Shown here: positions 49,504-59,411 of the stretch, piece by piece
Numbering within the stretch: position 1 is the first letter of the stretch
Layout of the letters: every line of letters starts with the position of its first letter
Assembly: GCF_900095175.1 (NCBI RefSeq)
Contig: NZ_LT606946.1
Span: 1,519,417 to 1,583,416 of the forward strand
Source: Polynucleobacter necessarius
GTDB taxonomy: Bacteria > Pseudomonadota > Gammaproteobacteria > Burkholderiales > Burkholderiaceae
Reading direction: 5' to 3'
Length of the DNA: 64,000 nt
Notes under the pieces: model-generated
The model's input: only the letters and a program-made list of their open reading frames with translations
The model's database searches: none
What the model was told of the DNA's origin: nothing
Program-made: the position numbers and the translations under genes

Positions 49504-49524
49504 ATTGCACTCATTTAGTGCAAT
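49504..49524. promoter_or_regulatory. NtrC-like binding site between amt and the Rap1a-like gene
   Basis: ATTGCAC (49504-49510), seven bases, GTGCAAT (49518-49524) is a perfect dyad. It fits the NtrC operator core TGCAC-N7-GTGCA exactly. It lies 64-84 bases before the amt start and 55-75 bases before the divergent Rap1a-like gene. No sigma-54 -24/-12 pair was found for either gene. Confidence 0.6.
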
Positions 49525-49578
49525 TTATGGGCGTCAATATGGTTTATGATCGAAATACATACACTCGAGGGAGAACCC

Positions 49579-49941
49579 ATGAAAAAAGTTTTATCAATTT
49601 TGGCTATTTTGGCCGCTTTTTCTGGCTTGGCACAAGCACAGGAAAAAATTCCCGTTCTGAGCACTCAAGAGCTGGCAAAGGTCTGCAAATTACCAGCTAG
49701 CCCAGAATCCCGTAGCTTTTGTATTGGTTACACCACTGCTATTTATGACACTTACTTAGCCACACGTCACCCACAACGCGCCAAGCCTTACATTTGCGTT
49801 AAGCAACCAGCTCCGGCTCGTGATGAAGTTATTGGTGAGTTTGTAAAATTTGCTGATGCTAATCAACAGACTGCGGGCAAACCGGCAGCTGGCGTTTTCT
49901 TGGGCTTCTTAGCAGCACGCTTTCCTTGCGCCAGAAAATAA
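49579..49941 (+). CDS. Rap1a/Tai-like exported small protein
   Basis: A 120-residue protein with a signal peptide (VLSILAILAAFSGLAQA, cut near 20-21) and a mature part with four Cys residues: KVCKLP, SFCIGYTTAIYDTYL, YICVKQ and FPCARK. The spacing and the CIGYTTAIYDTY segment fit the Rap1a/Tai family. These include T6SS immunity proteins in Serratia, but many are lone periplasmic proteins. No effector or T6SS gene is near, so an immunity role is not supported here. The start at 49579 has GAGGGAG upstream. A lipoprotein gene follows. Confidence 0.7.
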   Translation: MKKVLSILAILAAFSGLAQAQEKIPVLSTQELAKVCKLPASPESRSFCIGYTTAIYDTYLATRHPQRAKPYICVKQPAPARDEVIGEFVKFADANQQTAGKPAAGVFLGFLAARFPCARK

Positions 49942-49989
49942 TCCAAGCCACTCAGCATATTTAATCTATAGACATAAGGAACAGTTGAT

Positions 49990-50277
49990 ATGAAAAAAAT
50001 TATCGCTATTACTGCTGCAACCCTAGCAATCGTAGGTTGCTCCAACATGAGCAAGACAGAACAACGCACCTTATCTGGCGCTGGTATCGGCGCAGCTGCA
50101 GGCGCAGTTGGTACAGCTATTTTTCACGGCAATCCAATCTGGGGTGCAGTTGGTGGCGCAGCAGTTGGTGCAGCATCTGGCTATGTATACGATGCCCACA
50201 AAAAAGAGCAAGCATCTGAATACAACTCTGGTTACAACGCTGGCAAAAATAATCAACCAGCTAAAGCACCGAACTAA
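49990..50277 (+). CDS. Glycine-zipper lipoprotein
   Basis: A 95-residue lipoprotein with lipobox TLAIVGC and acylated Cys at 17. The mature part has a glycine-zipper block, GAGIGAAAGAVGTAIF followed by GAVGGAAVGAASGYVYD (about 30-67), like YMGG/OmpA-glycine zipper proteins of the outer membrane. The tail is polar (NAGKNNQPAKAPN). An AAGGAAC ribosome site precedes the ATG. It follows the Rap1a-like gene by 48 bases, and a bidirectional terminator ends the pair. The exact role is unknown. Confidence 0.8.
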   Translation: MKKIIAITAATLAIVGCSNMSKTEQRTLSGAGIGAAAGAVGTAIFHGNPIWGAVGGAAVGAASGYVYDAHKKEQASEYNSGYNAGKNNQPAKAPN

Positions 50278-50324
50278 TCTGCCATTACTTGTATCAGTAG
50301 TGCTGTAGATTTAAAGTAGTCAAC

Positions 50325-50360
50325 AAAAAACCCGACTTGTTATTTGCAAGTCGGGTTTTT
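50325..50360. terminator. Bidirectional terminator between the lipoprotein gene and htpG
   Basis: AAAAAACCCGACTTG and CAAGTCGGGTTTTT arms form a strong stem with a short AT-rich loop. It serves the convergent lipoprotein and htpG genes. Confidence 0.9.
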
Positions 50361-50383
50361 CTTTTAATGCCTCAGTTGCAGTC

Positions 50384-52285
50384 TTAACTTAAAAGCAATT
50401 GATTAATCCGCTTTACATAAGCAGCAGGATCACTTAACTGACCACCTTCTGCCAAGAGCGCTTGATCAAAAAGTACCTCAGTCCACTCATCAAACTGTTT
50501 GTCATCTGACTTGAGTTTCAATAGCAGTGGATGCTCAGGATTGACTTCCAAAATCGGCTTCATATCTGGCGCTTGTTGGCCTGCAGCCTTGAGCATCCGC
50601 AATAAATTACCAGATAGCTCATTCTCATCAGAAACTAAACATGCTGGAGAGTCAGTCAGGCGGAAGGTGACGCGCGCATCCTTCACCTTGTCTTCCAAGG
50701 CAGCTTTCATGCGATCGAGCAGATCCTTGAAATTCTTTTCAGTTTCTTCGTGCTCTTTCTTTTCTTTCTCATCACTAAGATCGCCAAGATCAAGTCCACC
50801 CTTGGCAACTGAAGTCATGTGCTTGCCATCAAACTCCGTAAAGAAAGAAAGCATCCATTCATCCACGCGATCGGACAACAGAAGCACTTCAACACCCTTC
50901 TTGCGGAAGATTTCTAGATGCGGACTATTTTTTGCAGCATTAAATGAATCGCCAGTGACGTAATAAATTTTGTCCTGGCCTTCTTTTATTCTAGAGATGT
51001 AGTCCGCCAAAGAAACTGTCTGCTCAGATGAGTCAGAGTGCGTACTTGCAAAACGCAAGAGCTTCAAAATGCGCTCTTGGTTCGCTTGATCTTCACCAAC
51101 ACCCTCTTTCAGAACCTGCCCAAACTGCGCCCAGAAGGTGTGGTACTTTTCTTTCTTGGTCTCATCATCGCTATTAGCCAGCTCTTCCAGCATGCTCAGC
51201 ACACGCTTAGTAGAGCTCTCCCGAATAACCTTAACATCCCGTGACTCTTGCAGAATTTCACGAGACACATTCAGTGGCAAATCCGTTGAGTCAATCACGC
51301 CAGTGACAAAACGTAGATACATGGGCATTAATTGCTCTGCATCATCCATGATGAATACTCGCTTTACGTACAACTTGATCCCACCACGTTTATTACGATC
51401 CCATAAATCAAATGGTGCACGCGTTGGAACATACAGCAGTTGTGTAAATTCGCTGCGACCCTCTACTCGGTTTAATGAATAGCAAAGTGAGTTTTCATAA
51501 TCATGGGGTAGATGCTTGTAGAACTCGTTGTATTGCTCTTCGGTAATCTCTGATTTGGAGCGCGCCCATAAGGCGCTGGACTGATTAATACTCTCAAGCT
51601 CATCTTTAATTACCTGCTCTTTTTTATCGGCATCCCACTCTTCTTTATTCATCTGAATAGGTAGCGAGATGTGATCGGAATATTTGCGAATAATTGACTT
51701 CAACTTATGCGTAGAAAGGAAGTCATCTTCACCTTCGCGCAAATGCATAGTGATAGAAGTTCCGCGCTGTGGGCGATCGATGCTTTCTACAGTGAATTCA
51801 CCTGAGCCATCAGACTCCCAACGCACACCGTCAGCTGCTGGCAAACCAGCTCGACGAGTTTCCACAGTAATACGATCAGCAACGATAAAGGCTGAATAAA
51901 AACCAACGCCAAACTGACCAATCAAAGCTGCATCTTTTTGCTGATCACCAGAGAGTTTTGAGAAAAACTCTTTAGTTCCGGACCGAGCGATAGTTCCTAA
52001 ATTGGCAATCACCTCATCTCGACTCATGCCAATGCCATTATCAGAAGTGGTGACGGTTCTAGCAGCCTTATCAAAACTGACCTTGATCTTTAAATCAGGG
52101 TCATCACCATACCAATCTGGATGCTCGATCCCCTCAAAGCGGAGCTTGTCTGAAGCATCAGACGCATTAGAAATTAACTCACGAAGAAAAATTTCCTTGT
52201 TGGAGTACAAGGAATGAATCATCAACTGCAATAATTGCTTTACTTCGGCCTGAAAGCCCAAAGTCTCTTTACTAGCAACAGTCAT
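50384..52285 (-). CDS. htpG: Chaperone HtpG (Hsp90)
   Basis: HtpG is the bacterial Hsp90, an ATP-driven dimer that helps client proteins fold. The 633-residue protein has the GHKL ATP site: E36 and N40 in [17 protein letters not shown] (35-51), DNGIGM near 84 and [15 protein letters not shown] near 123. The middle-domain segment [16 protein letters not shown] follows, and [12 protein letters not shown] lies near 345. The C-terminal dimer domain is complete. It is a single gene convergent with the lipoprotein gene. Confidence 0.98.
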   Translation of the reverse strand: MTVASKETLGFQAEVKQLLQLMIHSLYSNKEIFLRELISNASDASDKLRFEGIEHPDWYGDDPDLKIKVSFDKAARTVTTSDNGIGMSRDEVIANLGTIARSGTKEFFSKLSGDQQKDAALIGQFGVGFYSAFIVADRITVETRRAGLPAADGVRWESDGSGEFTVESIDRPQRGTSITMHLREGEDDFLSTHKLKSIIRKYSDHISLPIQMNKEEWDADKKEQVIKDELESINQSSALWARSKSEITEEQYNEFYKHLPHDYENSLCYSLNRVEGRSEFTQLLYVPTRAPFDLWDRNKRGGIKLYVKRVFIMDDAEQLMPMYLRFVTGVIDSTDLPLNVSREILQESRDVKVIRESSTKRVLSMLEELANSDDETKKEKYHTFWAQFGQVLKEGVGEDQANQERILKLLRFASTHSDSSEQTVSLADYISRIKEGQDKIYYVTGDSFNAAKNSPHLEIFRKKGVEVLLLSDRVDEWMLSFFTEFDGKHMTSVAKGGLDLGDLSDEKEKKEHEETEKNFKDLLDRMKAALEDKVKDARVTFRLTDSPACLVSDENELSGNLLRMLKAAGQQAPDMKPILEVNPEHPLLLKLKSDDKQFDEWTEVLFDQALLAEGGQLSDPAAYVKRINQLLLS

Positions 52286-52375
52286 GTAGCTACCCCCTTA
52301 ATGAATACCAATCAACTAGATTGACCCTGGATGGGGTCAAAATCCAGCATTTCAAGGCTCAAAAATGAGGGAGGG

Positions 52376-52786
52376 CTAGCCTGAATGGGGTTTTGGGTGC
52401 TTTTCTGCCACGGTAAGTCCCGCCTTTTTCCAAGCGCTAAATCCGCCCTCTAAGTGGCAAACACGGGGAACCCCCATTTTTTGAAGGGTTTCGGTGGCCA
52501 AGGAAGATCTCCAGGCTGAGGCGCAATAAAGCACTAAACGCTTACCCTCACCAAAAATCGGCTTGAAATAGGGGCTTTTAGGGTCCACCCAAAACTCCAG
52601 CATGCCCCGAGGAGCATGAAAAGCGCCAGGAATCATGCCTTCGCGCTCCAACTCCCGAATATCTCGAATATCAATAAAAACCGTGTTTTCATCATCAAGC
52701 AGGGTTTTGGCCTGATCCAAGGGCACCGTTTCAATCTGAGCCAATGCGTTGGCAATTAAATCCTCATACCCCAGAATTAAACTCAT
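52376..52786 (-). CDS. Rhodanese-domain protein
   Basis: A 136-residue single-domain rhodanese. FIDIRDIRELEREGMIPGAFHAPRG fits the N-terminal CH2A block. The active-site loop is LYCASAWRSSLA with Cys 88, and the GGFSAWKKAG block closes the domain. It would carry a persulfide for sulfur transfer or act in detoxification. No signal peptide is seen. It lies upstream of htpG on the same strand (90-base gap) and is divergent from the antiporter gene. Confidence 0.92.
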   Translation of the reverse strand: MSLILGYEDLIANALAQIETVPLDQAKTLLDDENTVFIDIRDIRELEREGMIPGAFHAPRGMLEFWVDPKSPYFKPIFGEGKRLVLYCASAWRSSLATETLQKMGVPRVCHLEGGFSAWKKAGLTVAEKHPKPHSG

Positions 52787-52867
52787 ATTTACCCCTATAT
52801 AGATAGTGATTAATGGCAGTCAAACAAAATAGAATTAGTTAAAACTACAGTCTGAAAATATCTTCCC

Positions 52868-54130
52868 ATGAACTTTACCCCTACAGAACTCGGTGCCAGT
52901 ATTATTTTCGCGATAGCGGTACTGCACACCTTTAGCACCTCCTATTTTGAAACTCTAGCCAAAAAGTCTCGCCTGCATTCTGGCTTATGGCATCTACTTG
53001 GCGAAGTAGAGATTGTTTTTGGTTTCTGGGCAGCAGTGCTGCTAATTTACATTGGCTTTGCAACTGGTCTTGATAGCGCCAGAGAATACGCAAGTAAGCG
53101 TAATTTCACAGAGCCGCTTTTTGTATTTGCCATCATGGTGGCTGCGGGTAGCAAACCGATTCTCACTTTTGCAACCCACCTTCTCTATAGTCTAGGAAAA
53201 TTTTTACATGTCGCCTTGCGAACACGCGAAGCGCCAATGCTGTATTTCCTCACCTTATCCCTTACTCCGTTACTTGGTTCATTTATTACCGAACCAGCAG
53301 CAATGACGCTTGCGGCATTCTTATTGCGCGATCTAGTTTACAAACATAAATGCTCTACCCCATTGCTGTTTGGCACACTAGGAGCATTATTCGTAAACAT
53401 CTCAATTGGCGGGACACTCACCAATTTTGCTGCGCCACCAGTACTGATGGTCGCATCTACTTGGGGCTGGTCAACCGCTTTTATGTTTACCCATTTTGGT
53501 TACGAAGCTGCAGTTGCAATCTTTATCAACTCTTTCATCGTAACTCTACTTTTCCGAAGTCAACTTGTCGAACCAGAAGAGAAAAAGATTCCAGAAAAAA
53601 TTCCGCTCACCGTTACTTCAGTTCATTTGCTGTTTTTAGCGGGCATTGTTTACTTTGCACATGATCCAGTTATTTTCATGTGGCTCTTATTGTTCTTTAT
53701 TGGCTACACCACTGCGTATCCAAAACATCAAAGCCCATTGATTTTGCGTGAGGCCTTATTGGTTGGGTTCTTCCTCGCTGGCTTGGTAGTCTTAGGTGCC
53801 CTGCAAGGTTGGTGGTTGCAACCACTCCTGGAGAAGATGAGTCCAACAGCAGTCTTCTACGGAGCAACCGCGCTTACTGCAATTACAGACAACGCGGCAT
53901 TGACGTACTTGGGATCCCTAGTCACAGGCACCTCGGATGAATTCAAATTAGCTTTGGTAGGTGGCGCGGTGGCTGGTGGTGGCTTAACTATCATCGCCAA
54001 CGCACCGAATCCAGCAGGCCTAGCTATCTTACGTAGCCACTTCTCGAACGGTGCTGTATCAGCACTGTATCTGTTCCTAGGCGCATTGCCTCCAACGATT
54101 GTTGCTATTTTGGCTCTGCGCTTGCTGTAA
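52868..54130 (+). CDS. Putative Na+/H+ antiporter
   Basis: A 420-residue integral membrane protein with about 11 helices. It has GLWHLLGEVEIVFGFWAAVLL near 40, VFAIMVAAGSKPILTFA near 84, and FITEPAAMTLAAFLLRDLVY near 140. NISIGGTLTNFAAPPVLMVAST lies near 180, and the late TDNAALTYLGSLV block near 340 carries acidic and Asn residues in a helix. This matches the family annotated as putative Na+/H+ antiporters. The transported ion is not proven. It is a single gene 55 bases before miaB. Confidence 0.85.
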   Translation: MNFTPTELGASIIFAIAVLHTFSTSYFETLAKKSRLHSGLWHLLGEVEIVFGFWAAVLLIYIGFATGLDSAREYASKRNFTEPLFVFAIMVAAGSKPILTFATHLLYSLGKFLHVALRTREAPMLYFLTLSLTPLLGSFITEPAAMTLAAFLLRDLVYKHKCSTPLLFGTLGALFVNISIGGTLTNFAAPPVLMVASTWGWSTAFMFTHFGYEAAVAIFINSFIVTLLFRSQLVEPEEKKIPEKIPLTVTSVHLLFLAGIVYFAHDPVIFMWLLLFFIGYTTAYPKHQSPLILREALLVGFFLAGLVVLGALQGWWLQPLLEKMSPTAVFYGATALTAITDNAALTYLGSLVTGTSDEFKLALVGGAVAGGGLTIIANAPNPAGLAILRSHFSNGAVSALYLFLGALPPTIVAILALRLL

Positions 54131-54185
54131 TTTGTTTTTTGTAAAATTTGAGCTTGGCCCCCAGTTATAAACCTGAGAACGGCAT

Positions 54186-55544
54186 ATGAAAAAGCTCTAT
54201 ATCAAAACCTTCGGCTGTCAGATGAACGAGTACGACTCGGGCAAGATGGCCGACCTCTTGCATGCCGATGAGGGCATGGTCATGACTGACACTCCTGAAG
54301 ATGCGGATGTCGTTCTACTGAACACCTGCTCTATTCGTGAAAAAGCGGAGGATAAAGTATTTTCCGACTTAGGTCGCTTACGTGAACTCAAAAAAACCAA
54401 ACCTGATTTATTAATTGGTGTTGGGGGTTGCGTCGCCAGCCAGGAAGGTCAACAAATTATTAGCAGGGCACCTTATGTTGATGTCGTCTTTGGTCCGCAA
54501 ACATTACATCGCCTATCTGATCTCATTGCTCAACGTCGCGAAACCGGTAGATCTCAGGTGGATATTTCTTTTCCGGAAATTGAGAAGTTTGACCGCCTAC
54601 CTGCCTCGCGCCAAACTCGTGGCTCTGCTTACGCCTCCATCATGGAAGGTTGCTCAAAGTATTGCAGCTATTGCGTAGTTCCTTACACTCGCGGTGAAGA
54701 AGTATCACGCCCATTTGATGATGTATTAACTGAAGTGGCAGGCCTAGCTGCGCAAGGCGTTAAAGAAATTGTGCTGCTCGGTCAAAACGTCAATGCCTAT
54801 TTGGGAAAAATGGGTGGTACAGAAGAAATCGCAGACTTTGCACTCCTGACTGAATATGTTGCAGAAATTCCAGGTGTCGAAAGAATTCGCTTCACCACCA
54901 GTCATCCCAAAGAATTTACTCAGCGCTTAATTGATGTCTATGCCAAAGTTCCCAAGTTGGTGAGTCATTTACATCTTCCAGTACAGCACGCATCCGACTC
55001 GGTTTTATCCGCCATGAAACGTGGCTATACCGCCCTGGAATACAAAAGCATTATTCGTAAGATGCGTGCTGTGAGGCCCGACTTGACACTCTCTAGCGAC
55101 TTCATTGTGGGCTTTCCAGGCGAGACCGATGAGGATTTTGTAAAACTCTTGAAGATGGTTGAAGAGCTCAATTTTGATAATAGCTTTTGCTTTATTTTCA
55201 ATGCGCGCCCCGGGACACCCGCTGCCAATTTGAGTGACGACACTCCTTATGAGGTCAAACTTAAGCGACTACAAACACTGCTTGCCCTAGTGGAGTCACA
55301 AGCAAATCAAATTAGTAAAAACATGTTGGGCAATACTGAGCGAGTACTCGTTGAAGGGTTGGCAAAAGATGGTGTAAACCTACAAGGTCGTGCTGCTAAT
55401 AATCGCGTGATTCACTTTGCTGCACCAAATGAAGATATTGAATCACTCATAGGTGAAATGGTAGACATACGCATTACTGAAGTACTCAATTACACTCTCC
55501 GAGGTGAGCTTATTAGTGAACTCACTTCAACCCTTACCCATTAA
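54186..55544 (+). CDS. miaB: tRNA-2-methylthio-N6-dimethylallyladenosine synthase MiaB
   Basis: MiaB is a radical SAM enzyme that adds a methylthio group to i6A37 of tRNAs reading UNN codons. The 452-residue protein has the auxiliary-cluster Cys residues C11, C48 and C82 and the radical SAM triad C156-x3-C160-x2-C163 (GCSKYCSYC). A C-terminal TRAM domain follows (about 380-445). It starts a four-gene series: ybeY begins one base after its stop, then corC and lnt. Intact. Confidence 0.97.
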   Translation: MKKLYIKTFGCQMNEYDSGKMADLLHADEGMVMTDTPEDADVVLLNTCSIREKAEDKVFSDLGRLRELKKTKPDLLIGVGGCVASQEGQQIISRAPYVDVVFGPQTLHRLSDLIAQRRETGRSQVDISFPEIEKFDRLPASRQTRGSAYASIMEGCSKYCSYCVVPYTRGEEVSRPFDDVLTEVAGLAAQGVKEIVLLGQNVNAYLGKMGGTEEIADFALLTEYVAEIPGVERIRFTTSHPKEFTQRLIDVYAKVPKLVSHLHLPVQHASDSVLSAMKRGYTALEYKSIIRKMRAVRPDLTLSSDFIVGFPGETDEDFVKLLKMVEELNFDNSFCFIFNARPGTPAANLSDDTPYEVKLKRLQTLLALVESQANQISKNMLGNTERVLVEGLAKDGVNLQGRAANNRVIHFAAPNEDIESLIGEMVDIRITEVLNYTLRGELISELTSTLTH

Positions 55545-55545
55545 G

Positions 55546-56022
55546 ATGGTAAGCAAGCAAGCGCCTTCCTCTAAATTGGACATTGATATTCAATTTGCTA
55601 GTGCTGCCATTGAAGATAAAGTGCTTGCAATTGCCTCTTTAGCAGCAATTAAAAAATGGGTGAAAGCAGCCACCCGCCTCAATGGCCTCATCACCTTGCG
55701 TTTTGTCAATGCTGCTGAGGGTAAAAAGTTAAATTTTGCTTTTCGGAACAAAGATTACGCAACCAACGTACTCACCTTTCCATATGAGCTAACTAAAAAG
55801 ACATTGGCTGCTGATATTATTTTTTGCCTTCCCATAGTTCAAAAAGAGGCAAGGGAGCAAGCTAAGACTGCTAAGGCTCACTTAGCCCATCTCATCATTC
55901 ATGGTTGCTTGCATGCCCAAAGTCTTGACCATGAGAGCAATGCTGAAGCAAGTAAAATGGAAAACAAAGAAATTGCCATTCTCAAATCACTGGGTTTCGC
56001 GAACCCCTACGCACCCATTTAA
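55546..56022 (+). CDS. ybeY: Endoribonuclease YbeY
   Basis: YbeY is a zinc-dependent endoribonuclease needed for 16S rRNA maturation and ribosome quality control. The 158-residue protein has the metal motif H119-x3-H123-x5-H129 (HGCLHAQSLDH). The core is preceded by RNKDYATNVLTFPYE. ATG 55546 directly follows the miaB stop; the longer frame from 55504 lies within miaB and has no family support. corC follows 56 bases later. The order miaB-ybeY-corC-lnt is the classic one, sometimes with phoH. Confidence 0.94.
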   Translation: MVSKQAPSSKLDIDIQFASAAIEDKVLAIASLAAIKKWVKAATRLNGLITLRFVNAAEGKKLNFAFRNKDYATNVLTFPYELTKKTLAADIIFCLPIVQKEAREQAKTAKAHLAHLIIHGCLHAQSLDHESNAEASKMENKEIAILKSLGFANPYAPI

Positions 56023-56078
56023 AGCATTCTTAACACCCCCTTCACTGAATTTACATATTTCTACGATATTCTTGCTAT

Positions 56079-56918
56079 ATGCCTGACCCCAATAAATTCC
56101 TTTTAGAACGCTTGGCGGATTTTTTAACGCCACAGCCAACCAGCCCAGCAGAACGTCGCCAAGAGCTTATTGAGACCCTCAGAGAAGCACAGTCCGAGGG
56201 CTTAATTGATGCAGATGCTCTCTCTATGATTGAGGGCGTATTTCAGGTGGGCCAGCTATGTGCTCGCGATATTTTGATTCCTAGAGCCCAGATTGATTGG
56301 ATTGATATCAATCAATCTCTACCCGAAATTATCCAGAGCGTGATTACTGCTGCTCACTCACGCTTTCCTGTATTTGAAGGTAACCGCGACAATGTCATTG
56401 GCACCTTGCTAGCAAAAGACTTATTGCGTCACTCCTCTGAAAAAGATTTTCAGGTACGCGATTGGCTCCGCCCTGCAGTTTTCATTCCAGAATCTAAACG
56501 TTTGAGTGTTTTGCTACGTGACTTCAAAGACAATCGAAACCACTTAGCTATCGTTGTAGATGAATACAGCGGCGTAGCTGGAGTGATCACGATTGAAGAT
56601 GTGCTTGAGCAAATTGTTGGCGATATTGAAGATGAGCATGATATTGACGAAGAAGCAGATAACTTGATCTCTTTAGATAATGGCGATATTCGAGTTAAAG
56701 GCATTACAGAGCTAGAACAATTTAATGAGGCTCTAGGCACACAATTCCACGATGAAGACATTGAGACTATTGCTGGCTTAGTCATTCAACATCTTGGTCG
56801 TGTACCGAAGATGGGTGAACTGATTGAGATCGACGGAATTGAATTTGAGGTTCAGCGCGCTGACCCAAGACAGATACACATTCTGCTCGCACGACAACTT
56901 CCTAAACAGCTTCCCTGA
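56079..56918 (+). CDS. corC: HlyC/CorC family magnesium/cobalt efflux protein
   Basis: A 279-residue soluble member of the CorC group with no membrane helices. An N-terminal segment is followed by two CBS domains (about 65-190), beginning VCARDILIPRAQIDWIDINQ, with LAIVVDEYSGVAGVITIEDVLEQIVGDIEDEHD. The C-terminal CorC_HlyC transport-associated domain has GDIRVKGITELEQFNEAL and GDELEIDGIEFEVQRAD-like sequence. It is thought to aid Mg2+/Co2+ efflux. lnt starts 8 bases later. Confidence 0.94.
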   Translation: MPDPNKFLLERLADFLTPQPTSPAERRQELIETLREAQSEGLIDADALSMIEGVFQVGQLCARDILIPRAQIDWIDINQSLPEIIQSVITAAHSRFPVFEGNRDNVIGTLLAKDLLRHSSEKDFQVRDWLRPAVFIPESKRLSVLLRDFKDNRNHLAIVVDEYSGVAGVITIEDVLEQIVGDIEDEHDIDEEADNLISLDNGDIRVKGITELEQFNEALGTQFHDEDIETIAGLVIQHLGRVPKMGELIEIDGIEFEVQRADPRQIHILLARQLPKQLP

Positions 56919-56926
56919 GAATTACT

Positions 56927-58450
56927 TTGATTGATCAGCAATCAACCAGGTTTGATAATGGCGTCAATCTATTGCTGCTATTTTTTTTGGGTGGGTTGCT
57001 AGCTGCTGCTGCTGAGCTCACTTATGGTGGCTGGATACAAATCCCCATTCTCAGTTTGATTTGGTGGCGGATGAGTCTGCAAGCAAGGCCATCCATTAAA
57101 AATCAATTTATCTCTGGAATGTCCTTTGGTTTAAGCTACTTTGTTCTGGGCTTATGGTGGATCTACATTAGCCTGCATGATGTCGGCGGTATGCATGCTG
57201 CCGCCTCTGGTTTAGCTGTGTTCTTACTAGCAGCAGGAATGGCCTTATTTTTCTCCTGCGCTTCCCTCATCCTCTGTTTACCTAAACGTAAGTACTTAAC
57301 GGGCTTAGTACTAGCAGCATCTTGGGTGCTCGTTGAATACCTACGTAGCGTAGTCTTAACTGGCTTTCCTTGGATGGGGCTTGCTGAGGCACAATTCAAC
57401 GGCCCCTTCGCGCCAGTTGCGCCATTCTTGGGTGGCCTGGCTTGCACATTTTTAGTGGTGTGGGTCTCTTGGGAAATCAGTCAGTTAAAGAAAAATATGT
57501 TCTTTAGCAGTGCTTGCATTATTTCTACGATCGCACTTGCACAACTCGCGAGCTTGTGGACCTTCACAAGCCCAATTGGCGAACCGCTCAGCGTTCGTTT
57601 AATTCAAGGTAATTTTGAGCAAAGCCTCAAGTTCAACCCCAAGTCCATTGAAGACCAGTTTAGTTTTTATACCAATGCCATCGAAAGCCAAGCAGCTGAT
57701 CTCATCATTACTCCAGAGACCGCATATCCTTGGCCACAAAGTAATCTACCTACAGGATTATTAGGATCGCCCCAACAGTTTTCTACCAATACCTCCAGCA
57801 ACGTTTTGCTTGGCTTGATTGGAGAGACTGGTGACTCTACTGGTGTGAAATACACCAACCGGGCCCTTGGACTATCTCCTAATGCCCCAATGTACCAATA
57901 TGACAAATCCCACTTGGTACCCTTTGGTGAATTTATTCCGCCCGGCTTTCGATGGTTTGTGAATGCTTTCCATGTTCCTATGAGCGACTTTGCACGCGGC
58001 ACATTAGATCAAGCCCCCTTCAGCATCATTCGCTCTGGGAAAGAATCAGTTCATGCGGCCATCACGATTTGCTATGAGGATGTCTTTGGTGGGGAGCTAG
58101 CGTCCCGAATTCATCACAGCAGTAAACCCGTTAACTTGTTGATCAATATGACTAATCTGGCCTGGTTTGGGGATTCTCAAGCGCCAGCACAGCAATTAAG
58201 ACTATCCCAGTTACGCTCCCTAGAGACTGGCCTCCCAGCGCTGCGAGCCACAAATACCGGCATTACGGCAGCCCTTGGTCCAGATGGGAAAGTGCTATCT
58301 CATCTTAGCGAATTTACCCAAGGCGTGCTCAGCCTGAAGATTCAAGCCTACTCTGGCAAAACCCCTTATATCATTTGGGGAAATGCCCCCATTTTGAGTC
58401 TTTCTTGCCTCTTGCTTATCCTGGGTCTGATTCGCCATAAACGAAACTAA
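56927..58450 (+). CDS. lnt: Apolipoprotein N-acyltransferase Lnt
   Basis: Lnt moves an acyl chain from phospholipid to the N-terminus of apolipoproteins at the inner membrane. The 507-residue protein has six or more N-terminal helices and a periplasmic nitrilase-like domain. The catalytic triad is E264 (ITPETAYPW), K327 (QYDKSHLVPFGEF) and C382 (ITICYEDVFG). The start is a TTG at 56927, 8 bases after corC; no better ATG lies nearby in frame. The gene ends the miaB-ybeY-corC-lnt series. Intact. Confidence 0.95.
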   Translation: MIDQQSTRFDNGVNLLLLFFLGGLLAAAAELTYGGWIQIPILSLIWWRMSLQARPSIKNQFISGMSFGLSYFVLGLWWIYISLHDVGGMHAAASGLAVFLLAAGMALFFSCASLILCLPKRKYLTGLVLAASWVLVEYLRSVVLTGFPWMGLAEAQFNGPFAPVAPFLGGLACTFLVVWVSWEISQLKKNMFFSSACIISTIALAQLASLWTFTSPIGEPLSVRLIQGNFEQSLKFNPKSIEDQFSFYTNAIESQAADLIITPETAYPWPQSNLPTGLLGSPQQFSTNTSSNVLLGLIGETGDSTGVKYTNRALGLSPNAPMYQYDKSHLVPFGEFIPPGFRWFVNAFHVPMSDFARGTLDQAPFSIIRSGKESVHAAITICYEDVFGGELASRIHHSSKPVNLLINMTNLAWFGDSQAPAQQLRLSQLRSLETGLPALRATNTGITAALGPDGKVLSHLSEFTQGVLSLKIQAYSGKTPYIIWGNAPILSLSCLLLILGLIRHKRN

Positions 58451-58510
58451 TCGCGATTTCATAGTTCAGCTGTTTAGCCATGTAAAATCAAAGACTTAGC
58501 CAGGTAAATC

Positions 58511-59395
58511 ATGCTTACTTTTCAGCAAATCATTCTCAAACTCCAAGATTACTGGGACCAACAAGGTTGCGCCCTATTGCAACCTATTGACCTTGAGGTC
58601 GGTGCCGGTACATCTCATACAGCCACTTTCTTGAGGGCCATTGGCCCTGAGCCATGGAAAGCGGCTTACATCCAACCTTCACGTAGACCAAAAGATGGTC
58701 GCTACGGAGAAAATCCAAACCGTTTGCAGCACTACTACCAGTACCAGGTAGTGCTGAAACCTGCACCAGAAAATATTCTTGAGCTCTACTTGGGCTCGCT
58801 TGCCGCTCTAGGTCTTGATCTTCAAAAAAACGATGTCCGCTTTGTTGAGGACGATTGGGAAAACCCAACCTTGGGTGCCTGGGGTCTAGGCTGGGAAGTG
58901 TGGCTTAACGGCATGGAAGTAACTCAGTTCACCTATTTCCAGCAAGTGGGCGGCATTGATTGCAAGCCTGTTTTAGGCGAAATCACTTACGGTATCGAGC
59001 GTTTGGCGATGTACATCCAAAATTGCTCCAACGTATATGACCTCGTTTGGGCCGACGGCATCTCTTATGGTGATGTATATCACCAGAATGAAGTAGAGCA
59101 ATCTTGCTACAACTTTGAACACTCCAATACTGACCTCTTGTTTGCAAACTTCACCAATTATGAGAGTGAAGCCAAACGCTTGATGGAAGTGCCATTAGCT
59201 TTACCCGCTTATGAAATGGTGCTCAAGGCTGGACACACTTTTAACTTACTAGATGCACGCGGTGCTATTTCAGTGACTGAGCGTGCCGCTTATATCGGAC
59301 GCATCCGCAATCTATCTCGTGCAGTAGCGCAAGCTTACTTTGAGTCTCGTGAGAAGTTGGGTTTCCCGATGTGCCAACGTCAATCCAAAGCCTAA
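58511..59395 (+). CDS. glyQ: Glycyl-tRNA synthetase alpha subunit
   Basis: GlyQ is the catalytic alpha chain of the two-subunit glycyl-tRNA synthetase. The 294-residue protein begins [24 protein letters not shown] and has [21 protein letters not shown] and the [22 protein letters not shown] class II motif region. Further blocks are [21 protein letters not shown] and [12 protein letters not shown]. It is 16 bases before glyS. An AGCCAGGTAAATC site precedes the start. Intact. Confidence 0.97.
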   Translation: MLTFQQIILKLQDYWDQQGCALLQPIDLEVGAGTSHTATFLRAIGPEPWKAAYIQPSRRPKDGRYGENPNRLQHYYQYQVVLKPAPENILELYLGSLAALGLDLQKNDVRFVEDDWENPTLGAWGLGWEVWLNGMEVTQFTYFQQVGGIDCKPVLGEITYGIERLAMYIQNCSNVYDLVWADGISYGDVYHQNEVEQSCYNFEHSNTDLLFANFTNYESEAKRLMEVPLALPAYEMVLKAGHTFNLLDARGAISVTERAAYIGRIRNLSRAVAQAYFESREKLGFPMCQRQSKA

Positions 59396-59411
59396 TCAGC
59401 TCAATCTAATT

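Noticed and set aside
49441..49524. Sigma-54 promoter for amt
   Set aside because: No GG-N10-GC pair at -24/-12 spacing was found on either strand.
49579..49941. Type VI secretion immunity gene
   Set aside because: The family likeness exists, but no effector or secretion genes are nearby.
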